Shown here piece by piece: positions 20,635-32,724 of a DNA stretch of 64,000 bases. The notes under the pieces are model-generated. The model was not told where the DNA came from, made no database searches, and worked only from the letters and a program-made list of their open reading frames with translations. Origin of the DNA: Geomonas paludis (lineage in GTDB: Bacteria; Desulfobacterota; Desulfuromonadia; Geobacterales; Geobacteraceae); contig NZ_BLXY01000001.1 of assembly GCF_014193585.1 (NCBI RefSeq), positions 106,033 to 170,032 on the forward strand, read 5' to 3'. Made by a program: the position numbers and the translations under genes. Every line of letters begins with the position of its first letter. Position 1 is the stretch's first letter.

Positions 20635-22435
20635 GGTCCAGCTCCTTTCGATAGATAGGGTCGGCGGCCTTGTCGTGGCAGACCAGGCAGAGGTTCACCG
20701 CCAGGGCGCGGCGCACCTCGGCGCCGTTCAGGGGGCGGGAGTGCTCCCGGGTGATGGCCGAATAGGCCCGCACCTTCCCCTCCTGCAGGGTCAAAAAGCC
20801 GTCCAGCGGCTTGTCCGCCGACTGCTCGCAGATCATGGTCCCCTCGATGTTGCTGCCGGAGACCACGTGCTGGCCGAAGCCGAGGAAGGCGGGGTTGCCG
20901 TGGCACTCGCCGCAGCCGATCGCCTTCTTGCCGGTGTTGTGCGAGTAAAAGGGGGCGAAGCGAAGTTGCTGTTTGCCCTTGAAGCGCGCCACGTACTCGT
21001 CTTTGGAGAGGCTTCCGTCCGGCTCCACCACGCTCACGAAGGTCTGGCACCCCGGCGTGACCGTGGAGATCCTGCCGCGCTGGTTCAGGGCCAGCGGGAA
21101 GGGGTAGAGCATGCGGTAATCTTCCTTCTCGCTGAAGCGTCCCGGCGTCGGCACCCCCTTGACGTAGTCCATGGCGGACCGGGTCTTGTCGTAGCTGGTG
21201 TGGCAGCCGTAGCACTGGACCACGGTGCGGCTGTGGCAGGAGTAGCATTCCATCCGGCCGTGGCCGACCACGGTATGTTCTGGGGTGCCGGTGATGACCC
21301 GGCTTTTGAACAGCCTGCCGCTGCGCTTGCCCAGCACCCAGACCGCGCCGTCTTGGTAGAAGACGTTGGAGTAGGCGCGCCCCTTCGCGGTGAGAATCAT
21401 CTTCATCCCCTGCCGCATCTGCATGCGGTAACCCCGGGACTCCCGCAGCGCCTCGTCGTTTTCGCTGGCGATCTCCCGGTAGCGCGGGGGCTTCACGCCG
21501 CCGTGGCAGTCCTCGCAGGCGATCTCGGTCTGCAGGTACATGTTGCGGTAGGAGTAGCCGTCCCCCATCAGGTCGCGCGAGGTGTGGCAGTCGATGCAAT
21601 CCATGCCGGCGGCGAAATGGATGTCCGGCGCGATGTGGGTCAGGTTCCTGTTGCCGCTGGCCATGACCGCCCCCGGAAGGCCGAAGCGGGTCGGCACCAG
21701 GGAATTGCTGCCGTCGTTCAGCCCCTGGTAGGAGTAGGCGATGCGCCCGCTTCTGTTGTGGCAACGGGAGCAGACCTCGTTGCCCGGGAGGCGCTCCATG
21801 GCGTGGCTCGCCGCGTAGGGTCCCCTCCCCCGCACGGTGGCGTCGCCACCCCGGTACAGGGCGCGGTCGTTGTAAGGGAAGTGACAGGCGGCGCACCCGG
21901 AGGCGTGGCTGGCCCCGTAGACCTCCCCGCTCTCCCGCGCCACGTGGCACTGCGAACAGAACTTGCGGTACAGCTCACCGGAAACGTGGTCGAGTTCGGC
22001 CACCGGCTTGAGCCGTAGCGGCCTGCCGGCAGGATCGTAGACCTCACCGGCGCGACTGGCGAAGTCCCCCTCCTCAGGCCCTTCCCAGGTGAGACGGATG
22101 TTGCGGATCATTCCGGTCGTGGTGTACATCAGGCTCGACTGCACCCGGTCCAGTTGGTACACGTGGCAGGAGCCGCAGCTTTTGTCCCAGTGCTCGGGGG
22201 CGGAGGGATTGCTCTTACCCAGCATGCCGCGGTGGGCGGCTTCCTTTTGGGTGGCCCCGGCGTCCCCGCCGTGGCAGGCGACGCAGTCGTGGTGCGTGGC
22301 CGAGGCGTGCTCGATGCCGGCGTGGCAGGTGAGGCAGTTGTTGCCCGGCGCCCCCTGTGCACTGCACCCGGCGGCGAGAAGAGCAGCCAGCAGAGCGGCT
22401 TTGCGGGTAACCCCGGACCAGCCGCATGGCGCCAC
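20585..22435 (-). CDS. Dodecaheme c-type cytochrome lipoprotein
   Basis: A 616-residue cytochrome with twelve CXXCH sites and a lipoprotein signal (RKAALLAALLAAGCSAQG), so it is lipid-anchored, probably to the outer membrane. GTG at 22435 is chosen because it places the signal peptide at the N-terminus; the longer open frame starting at 22627 begins upstream of the inferred transcription start and runs through a repeat. It begins a second transcription unit after a terminator. It resembles the larger cytochromes of the ext selenite/tellurite operon (ExtM or ExtS; letter uncertain). Confidence 0.85.
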   Translation of the reverse strand: MAPCGWSGVTRKAALLAALLAAGCSAQGAPGNNCLTCHAGIEHASATHHDCVACHGGDAGATQKEAAHRGMLGKSNPSAPEHWDKSCGSCHVYQLDRVQSSLMYTTTGMIRNIRLTWEGPEEGDFASRAGEVYDPAGRPLRLKPVAELDHVSGELYRKFCSQCHVARESGEVYGASHASGCAACHFPYNDRALYRGGDATVRGRGPYAASHAMERLPGNEVCSRCHNRSGRIAYSYQGLNDGSNSLVPTRFGLPGAVMASGNRNLTHIAPDIHFAAGMDCIDCHTSRDLMGDGYSYRNMYLQTEIACEDCHGGVKPPRYREIASENDEALRESRGYRMQMRQGMKMILTAKGRAYSNVFYQDGAVWVLGKRSGRLFKSRVITGTPEHTVVGHGRMECYSCHSRTVVQCYGCHTSYDKTRSAMDYVKGVPTPGRFSEKEDYRMLYPFPLALNQRGRISTVTPGCQTFVSVVEPDGSLSKDEYVARFKGKQQLRFAPFYSHNTGKKAIGCGECHGNPAFLGFGQHVVSGSNIEGTMICEQSADKPLDGFLTLQEGKVRAYSAITREHSRPLNGAEVRRALAVNLCLVCHDKAADPIYRKELDHGALSDALHRRLVPAP

Positions 22436-22436
22436 G

Positions 22437-22535
22437 GTCCCCGCCCCCGGAGGGGGAGGGCCAGGGAGGGGGAAATCCATCCCCCCCGCATCCTGCGTCC
22501 CCCCTCCCGGCCTCCCCCCTCCGGAGGGAGGAGCT
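22437..22535. repeat. G-rich palindromic repeats, family C
   Basis: Facing CCCCGGAGGGGGAGG-type and CCCCCTCCGGAGGG-type elements in the leader of the dodecaheme cytochrome gene. Confidence 0.65.
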
Positions 22536-22598
22536 GCGTATGTTTCTCGGTCTGTAGCCCTCATATCGCCCGCTGTCCGGTTTACTGAACTCCCGCGC

Positions 22599-22627
22599 AT
22601 TATAGTCAAATTAAAACCATTCTCCAA
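22599..22627 (-). promoter_or_regulatory. Promoter of the second ext transcription unit
   Basis: On the minus strand a perfect TATAAT (22604-22599) is preceded by TTGGAG (22627-22622) at 17 bp. It lies between a terminator and the dodecaheme gene, leaving a roughly 155-nt leader that carries G-rich repeats. Confidence 0.6.
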
Positions 22628-22648
22628 AACCTTTCATGAGCGATGGAC

Positions 22649-22679
22649 AAAAAAAGCCGGCATCGCGGTGGATGCCGGC
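22649..22679 (-). terminator. Intrinsic terminator after extKL
   Basis: A 9-bp perfect stem GCCGGCATC/GATGCCGGC with a 6-nt loop, followed on the minus strand by seven T. It ends the first ext transcription unit. Confidence 0.88.
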
Positions 22680-22710
22680 CATAACAAACCAGGAACCGTC
22701 CTCTTTTTTG

Positions 22711-24063
22711 CTACTTTCCGCTCTTTGAGATGCTCACCGTCTTGGTGAACTCCTTCCAGACGAAGGGGTCGCCGTTGGGGGTGCCGAACGGGAGATAGGT
22801 GAGCTTCACTTCCACGTCCAGCTCGTAGGCGGCTGGCATCTCCACCGTTTTGCCGTTCACTTCCACCTCTTCCAGCGGGTAGAAGATCTCGAAGCGCTCC
22901 TTCACCAGTTTGCCCGGGGGAAGGCCGGTGTCCTCGATCAGGCCGCTCTTCTCGTAGGGGCCGCGCCCCATCCGGTCGCCGCGGGCCAGCTGCTGCGGCA
23001 CCGGCATGTAGATCTTCTCCTGGTTGAACACTTCCTTGCCGTCCTTGGTCTTACCGAGTACCGACAGAACCAGTCGGTTGGGGGTCGGTCAGCCGTCGGG
23101 GATGGAATGGCCCGCCTTGTTGAGCATCTCGACCTTGACCACCGCCCTGGGCCTGATCTTGGCGCCGTCGCGCCAGTAGTACCCGAAGGCCTCGGCCTTG
23201 AACTCGACCGCCTTGTCGCTCATGGCCGCATCACGGTAGGACTGGATGTTGTGGCCCAGCTTGGAGTTCTTCATGTGGCAGTCCTGGCAGTTCTCCTGCC
23301 CCACCTCGGCCTTGTAGGCCCAGAGGTAGCTGCCGTACGAGGTGCAGCACTGGGTCGGCTCGTCCAGTTCCAGGTTCGGCCCCAGACCGTGGCACTGGCC
23401 GCACTGGATGGCCTGGTCCATGATCGGGCTCTTGGCCATCTTGGGGAACTGGTCCGAGGGATGATCGCCGTCCTTGGAACCGTAGACCACCCCCGCCTTG
23501 GGATAGCCGTCCTGCCACTTGTGGGTGATGGCGTTCCTGTTGTGGCAGACCAGGCAGTTGATGGAGACGCTTTTCAGCTTCTCCTCGAGCTTCTTGGCCC
23601 CCTCCTTGTCTTTCTTGGCCCGCGCCTCCTTCCAGCCGTAGAGGGTGGTGACCAGTTCCTGGGCCACCGAGTCCTCGGCGTCGGCCAGCTGCGGCAGGTG
23701 GCACTTGGCGCACCCCATCAGGTGCTCCACCTTGACGTCCTTGGGGCTCTTCACCCCCGAGTACGGCTCCTCCATCAGGCCGTTCTCGATGGTGGTCATG
23801 ATGGTCATCGCCGTGCGCGCCGTCCCGAAGAGGGAGCGCGAGTGGATCGACTTGGAGGCCTGGTCATGCTGCTCCTGGTGGCATTCCACGCAGGGGCTCG
23901 AATCGTACATCCTGGCCAGCTCGGCGAGCGTCTTCGCCTTGCCCGATTTGGCCGCGATGGTCTCCTGCCAGCCGATGCCTGCTTTTCCCGCAAAAGAGGG
24001 TGCCGTCAGCACCCCTAAAACAAGGGCGGCGGCAAGGCCACCCCGCATAATCAGTGGGTTCAT
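22711..24063 (-). CDS. extKL: Pentaheme c-type cytochrome ExtKL, probable selenoprotein (UGA read as Sec)
   Basis: A 450-codon gene interrupted by one in-frame TGA at 23091-23089 (codon 325). The part before has a signal peptide (ending APSFAG) and five CXXCH hemes (CVECH, CAKCH, CLVCH, CGQCH, CQDCH). The part after, 125 codons in the same frame, has no heme and continues the protein. The TGA lies in KAGHSIPDG-x-PTPNRLVL, where related cytochromes as I recall have Cys. A SECIS-like hairpin begins at the next base. GGGAG precedes the ATG. From memory this family is annotated as a multiheme cytochrome of the selenite/tellurite ext operon. A nonsense mutation cannot be excluded by eye, but the preserved second half argues against decay. 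Confidence 0.8.
23061..23091 (-). promoter_or_regulatory. UGA codon with SECIS-like hairpin
   Basis: Directly after UGA, CCGAC pairs with GUCGG (5 bp). Inside it, AACC pairs with GGUU (4 bp) around a GACU apical loop, with a 4/2-nt internal loop between the two helices. Placement and a G at the start of the apical loop fit bacterial SECIS elements, although the loop is somewhat closer to the UGA than usual. Confidence 0.6.
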
Positions 24064-24097
24064 GGATACTCCCGTTCAACCGATGATCTGCGACTGC

Positions 24098-24123
24098 GGG
24101 CGCCCCGCTTTTACGGGGCGCCC
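24098..24123 (-). other. Intercistronic hairpin between extJ and extKL
   Basis: A 10-bp perfect stem GGGCGCCCCG/CGGGGCGCCC with a 6-nt loop, without a T-run. It may adjust the transcript or stabilise processed ends. Confidence 0.6.
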
Positions 24124-24129
24124 TTTGCC

Positions 24130-24450
24130 TCAGCAACCCTGAAGTTCGTCCCCTTCGCACTCCGTGAGCGACACCGGGGTGTCGACCTTCATCTTCTCCG
24201 CCTTGGCCTTGCCGAACTTGAGCGTCACCTCGTTACCCTGCACGGCCAGCACCTTGGGCGAGCCGCCGGCAGCCGAGACGGTGGCCCCTTTTTTCACGTA
24301 GGCCGGGGGAGCCGCCTCCAGGGTCACCGTGACCTGCTCACCCTCCACCTTGGTTACTTTCCCCTTCGCCGGTCCTGCCGCAAAGGCCGTTGCCGCCAGG
24401 CTCAGGGTCACCAGGGCAGCTGCCGCAATCCGCATCGATTTAGCAAACAT
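24130..24450 (-). CDS. extJ: Small exported protein ExtJ
   Basis: A 106-residue protein with a signal peptide (AALVTLSLAATAFAA) followed by a short basic, beta-rich domain and a C-terminus with two Cys (LTECEGDELQGC). It has no heme site. It lies between the porin and the pentaheme cytochrome genes, where the ext operon encodes ExtJ. GAGGAGG precedes the ATG. Molecular role unknown; a periplasmic accessory to the porin-cytochrome system is inferred. Confidence 0.7.
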   Translation of the reverse strand: MFAKSMRIAAAALVTLSLAATAFAAGPAKGKVTKVEGEQVTVTLEAAPPAYVKKGATVSAAGGSPKVLAVQGNEVTLKFGKAKAEKMKVDTPVSLTECEGDELQGC

Positions 24451-24471
24451 CGCTTTTCCTCCTCTTGGCCG

Positions 24472-24505
24472 AGGGGGACTGGCACCTGGCGGAGCCAGTC
24501 CCCTT
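24472..24505. repeat. Palindromic repeat, family A copy 1
   Basis: An inverted repeat (GGGGACTGGC/GCCAGTCCCC around ACCTGGCGGA) in the extI-extJ gap. Other copies are at 32453, 32556, 32727, 44361, 44414 and 55056. Confidence 0.8.
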
Positions 24506-24517
24506 CGCTGTCTGTGG

Positions 24518-25717
24518 TTAGAAGATTACCTGGAGCTGGGTCACGTAGGTCATGAACTCCTCGGTCCCGTCGGCCGTGGTACCGCTGCCGTTGCGGAAAC
24601 CGGTGGAGTTCGCCTCGAAGCTGAGCTTCAGGTTCTGGTCGCGCAGGTAATAGTTCATGCCGCCGCCGGTCCAGAAGACGCGCTGATCGTAGATGCCGTT
24701 CAGGCTGGCGAATTTCCAGTTCTCGTGGCGCACGAAGAGCTGCAGCGGGATGTTGGGGAGCATGTAGCCGGCCTTCACGTAGTAGCCGTTCTTCTCCCCG
24801 TTGATGCCCATCACGTTGGCGTCGGGATTGTCGCCCAGGTAGGCGTTGTCGAGATCGACCTTCTCGTAGGCGCCGGAAGCGGTGAAGGTCCCCAGCCCCT
24901 CGACCGGGTACTCCACGAAACCGTCGAAGGTCCAGGCCTTGTAATCCTTCTTTCCGGTCCTGGCGACGGTGTCCGCGTAGGCGATGTCAGGCTCGAACTG
25001 GTACGCCGCGCCGATGGTGGCGACCTTCTTCTTGCCCAGGTAGGTCCCCTTGTAGCCGTAGTCGTTTTCCGGGTCGAGCAGCGTCACGTGGGCGCGCGCC
25101 GAGTAGCGGAAGTTCGAGGCGGGGGCGGTGTCGCCGGAGACAGCCTTGCGTCCTTCCATGGCGTCCAGGCGGTACTGGAACATGTCGTTGAAGAGGTTGC
25201 CCCAGACGGCCACGCCGGTGTCGCGGGTGGTCACGTAGGGGGCGCGGATGAAGAGCGAGCGGTCCAGGGTGAGCGGCGCCTCGCACGCCTCCAGGTTCTC
25301 GCGCGAGAGGTTGTACTTGAACTTGCCCACGTTGATCCGGAACGCGTTGTCGAGCTTGAAGCGGACCACCGCGTCCAGGAGCTGGAAGTTGGAGCCCTGG
25401 TTCTCGGACGCCACGTCGAGCGGGGTCAGGTTCTGGTCGTCGGTGTACTCGGTCTGCACGTAAATGGACATCATGTCGCCGTACTTGCCCATGAGGGCCA
25501 GGCGGTTACGGCGGAAGTTGAAGTTAGCCGTGGTGTCCTCGTTGTTATCGCCCGAGCCGATGTCGCGGAAGGTCATCTGGAACTGGCCCTTGTAGTCCAG
25601 CTGCAGCGCCCCTTCGTCATTGGGGCCGAAGGTCATTTTGGGTCCTGCATATGCGGTTGTGCTGGTCAGAGCAAGCCCGAGCAGGGCAGCACAAACGGTC
25701 TTGTTGATATTGATCAT
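24518..25717 (-). CDS. extI: Outer-membrane porin ExtI (selenite/tellurite-associated)
   Basis: A 399-residue beta-barrel protein with a signal peptide (MININKTVCAALLGLALTSTTAYA) and the alternating hydrophobic strands and terminal Phe (TQLQVIF) of outer-membrane porins. It lies directly downstream of the rhodanese lipoprotein gene and upstream of extJ and extKL, the order of the Geobacter extHIJKL cluster. Published work on G. sulfurreducens links the ExtI homolog to selenite and tellurite uptake (recalled, not checked here). GGGAGT precedes the ATG. Confidence 0.85.
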   Translation of the reverse strand: MININKTVCAALLGLALTSTTAYAGPKMTFGPNDEGALQLDYKGQFQMTFRDIGSGDNNEDTTANFNFRRNRLALMGKYGDMMSIYVQTEYTDDQNLTPLDVASENQGSNFQLLDAVVRFKLDNAFRINVGKFKYNLSRENLEACEAPLTLDRSLFIRAPYVTTRDTGVAVWGNLFNDMFQYRLDAMEGRKAVSGDTAPASNFRYSARAHVTLLDPENDYGYKGTYLGKKKVATIGAAYQFEPDIAYADTVARTGKKDYKAWTFDGFVEYPVEGLGTFTASGAYEKVDLDNAYLGDNPDANVMGINGEKNGYYVKAGYMLPNIPLQLFVRHENWKFASLNGIYDQRVFWTGGGMNYYLRDQNLKLSFEANSTGFRNGSGTTADGTEEFMTYVTQLQVIF

Positions 25718-25769
25718 GGTCGTCTACTCCCTATGTGGTCGATTGATGATCCGAAAGCTGCCTGTGCCG

Positions 25770-27083
25770 CTAGCAGCCGCCTCCGCCGCCGGAGGTGCCG
25801 CTGCCGTTGCTGGTAGTGACCGGGCTGTGGTAGGCCGCGTCCGCATCTTCGATCTGGTTGCCGGTTGCGTAGGTCGGCTCGGGGCTCAAAAGGCGCGTGT
25901 TGTAGGTGACGATGGCGCGCCCGGCATCGATGTTGTAGGTGCGCGAATCGGTCAGGGCGGTGGTATCCCAGATGGAGCCTACCGCGAGCTTGCCCCCGGC
26001 GTTGACCAGGGTGGCGCCCACCTTGTCCGAACTGGCCATGAGCCCCCACTGTCCCCAGGAGCCGTCGTACCAGATCGCCTTCATGGCCCCGGCGGTTGTC
26101 TCGTTGTAGTAGGCATAGCCGTCGATGGCGAAGAAGAGTACCGAGGCGATGTTGCCGGCGCGGCAGATGGTGTAGACCGAGGTGCGACCGGCGGGAATGG
26201 CCAGCGCCGTCTTGACCTCGTCCACGGATTTGAACTTGCCGGCGGTGTGCAGCAGGGTGTGCGCCTTGTTGCGCCCGCCGTGCACGGCGCCCTCGAAGAC
26301 CACGTACTTGGTCGGGGTCGAGGTGTCGATGAGGTCGGAGGTGGGGCCGGCGGGAACGTCCGTGCTCCTGCCGTCGATGAAGTCGTTGCTGGCGGTCCCC
26401 GCGGTTACCGCGGCGATCATGTCGGAGAGGGAGGCCCTCAGGTCCGGCTTGACGCGGTTGATGCTGTTGGGGGTCACCACATAGCTCGACCTGGCGATGG
26501 TGGGCTTGTCGAAGACCAGCGGCAGGCCGGCGGCCTTCCAGGCCTTGTTGCCGCCGTTGAGCACCTTGAGCCTTTCCTTGGGGAAGCCCCAGTAACGGAA
26601 CACGGTGTAGCCGCGGGTAAGGTTCCACGGCGACGCGCTTTCCGCCTCGGACGTGGTAAAGACGATGGTGGTGTTGGCGTCGATGCCGGTGCGCTGGATC
26701 AGGGTGTCCATGGTGGTGCCGTCGGGAACCATGGCGCCGGTGTACATGGGGCCCTCAACGCGTGTCTGCGCCAGCTCGGCATTGAGGCCGACGCTCTGGG
26801 AACCGGGGATGTGCCCCAGGTCGTAGTTGGTTGCCGTCCCGTCGACCTGGAGGACCACCACCCGGTCGTAACCGCCGGCCTTGTTTACCTTCCCCTCGGT
26901 GATCCACTGGTTCAGTTCAGCGGGTTCGATCAGCGCGGTTGCAGTTTTGGTCGTGGTAATCCCCTTGGCGGGGCTGTCATAGCTGGTATCACCGCACCCC
27001 CAGATGCTGAGAACCGCGACGGCGATCAGACCGAGCAGCGAGAACAGCAGCACCCTGCTCTTTTGCATCATCTTTTCCGACAT
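25770..27083 (-). CDS. extH: Rhodanese-like lipoprotein ExtH
   Basis: A 437-residue exported lipoprotein; lipid Cys at residue 30 in LSIWGC. It contains at least two rhodanese-type segments. The first has DLGHIPGSQSVGL but no catalytic Cys (FTTSEAESASPW), and the second keeps the Cys in YTICRAGNIAS. The tail is Gly-rich and ends in Cys (SGGGGGC). AGGAGG is 4 nt before the ATG at 27083; the open frame extends further upstream but without such a site. It opens the extH-I-J-KL unit. Rhodanese folds can bind sulfur or selenium on Cys, in line with oxyanion chemistry of selenium. Confidence 0.85.
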   Translation of the reverse strand: MSEKMMQKSRVLLFSLLGLIAVAVLSIWGCGDTSYDSPAKGITTTKTATALIEPAELNQWITEGKVNKAGGYDRVVVLQVDGTATNYDLGHIPGSQSVGLNAELAQTRVEGPMYTGAMVPDGTTMDTLIQRTGIDANTTIVFTTSEAESASPWNLTRGYTVFRYWGFPKERLKVLNGGNKAWKAAGLPLVFDKPTIARSSYVVTPNSINRVKPDLRASLSDMIAAVTAGTASNDFIDGRSTDVPAGPTSDLIDTSTPTKYVVFEGAVHGGRNKAHTLLHTAGKFKSVDEVKTALAIPAGRTSVYTICRAGNIASVLFFAIDGYAYYNETTAGAMKAIWYDGSWGQWGLMASSDKVGATLVNAGGKLAVGSIWDTTALTDSRTYNIDAGRAIVTYNTRLLSPEPTYATGNQIEDADAAYHSPVTTSNGSGTSGGGGGC

Positions 27084-27182
27084 ACAACCTCCTTTGGATT
27101 GGCTGAAATATGGCTTCCAACAGTTCTTAGAGTTCCCGTCCTCCTTTCTCATTGATGAGCACAGTCAAAGCCCACACCGGCA

Positions 27183-27211
27183 AAAGTTAAAATATTTTCG
27201 TTTTCTGTCAA
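27183..27211 (-). promoter_or_regulatory. Candidate extH promoter
   Basis: On the minus strand TTGACA (27211-27206) is followed by AT-rich DNA with TAACTT/AACTTT at 16-17 bp spacing. The -35 is perfect; the -10 is weak, as expected for an activator-dependent promoter. Confidence 0.35.
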
Positions 27212-27424
27212 GAATGTGACTTTGGTAAGTCAAGATGCTGAGAGATAGACAGAAGCACTGTCAAACGTTGCCACGGCAAAGGGGCTGATCCTGTTACCGT
27301 GTCGCAAACTATCGACGTACAATTGCTTTTGGGCGAAAGGCCGACAGAAGGACGGCTCCCAAAGGTACTGTCGCTTCTTCGCAAGATGGGGCGAACTACT
27401 CAAGTGAAAGTTTTTCATGCCCCT

Positions 27425-27439
27425 ATGCATAACACGCAT
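27425..27439. promoter_or_regulatory. LysR operator copy 1
   Basis: ATGCATAACACGCAT, a near-palindrome. It differs at one base from the reverse complement of copy 2. Confidence 0.6.
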
Positions 27440-27555
27440 GGTAATTAAACTTGCTTAACCATCTTTTTTGATTCAATGGTTTTTTTCGACATTCAGTGTT
27501 GCAATTAATATAAGAATTTTGCAATATGCACAAACGACATATTCTCACACAACCT

Positions 27556-27570
27556 ATGCGTGTTACGCAT
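27556..27570. promoter_or_regulatory. LysR operator copy 2
   Basis: ATGCGTGTTACGCAT, a perfect palindrome with a T-N11-A core and 3-bp centre, 26 bp before the LysR ATG. Likely autoregulatory site. Confidence 0.6.
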
Positions 27571-27595
27571 CGCCGGCAGCGTCGAGACCAGACAC

Positions 27596-32436
<4,841 letters not shown>

Positions 32437-32452
32437 GGATGGCAAGAGCGGA

Positions 32453-32497
32453 AAGGGACTGGCTCCGTAGGTGCCAGGCCCTCTAGCGGAACGCTCC
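32453..32497. repeat. Palindromic repeat, family A copy 2 with companion box
   Basis: GGGACTGGCTCCG...CCAGGCCCT followed by the companion box TAGCGGAACGCTCC, just after the PFOR stop. Confidence 0.75.
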
Positions 32498-32555
32498 ATT
32501 TGTGCTCAGCCACCTTACCCAAACTGGCACCTCCCCCCCATCTTACCAATGCCCT

Positions 32556-32588
32556 AGGGGGACAGGCACCTGGCGGAGCCTGTCCCCT
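32556..32588. repeat. Palindromic repeat, family A copy 3
   Basis: AGGGGGACAGGC, ACCTGGCGGA, GCCTGTCCCCT: an almost perfect inverted repeat identical to copy 4. Confidence 0.85.
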
Positions 32589-32596
32589 CCTTGATC

Positions 32597-32715
32597 TCGT
32601 TCCCAAGGTCCACCTTGGGAACGCAAAGCCTCTCCGAAGTGCCAACTTCCCTCGGATGCAAAGCTGGAGCTTTGCGCCATATAGGGTTCCCAAGCTGGAG
32701 CTTGGGAACCAGGGG
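32597..32715. repeat. Nested palindromes, family D
   Basis: GTTCCCAAG...CTTGGGAAC occurs twice (near 32598 and 32688) and GCAAAGCTGGAGCTTTGC once between them, forming a compound hairpin block between copies 3 and 4 of family A. Confidence 0.75.
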
Positions 32716-32724
32716 AAATCCCCC

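Larger units (their letters stand above)
27084..27595. other. Divergent extH-LysR control region
   Basis: A 512-bp AT-rich region without a credible gene. It contains the candidate extH promoter and two copies of a palindromic operator at 27425-27439 and 27556-27570. Confidence 0.6.

Noticed and set aside
22436-22627. Upstream extension of the dodecaheme cytochrome gene
   Set aside because: The signal peptide would be internal, the stretch is repeat DNA, and the inferred transcription start lies inside it.
23089-23091. TGA as an ordinary nonsense mutation splitting a pseudogene
   Set aside because: The downstream 125 codons are intact, the context is a conserved-looking Cys site, and a hairpin follows. 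A mutation is not fully excluded.
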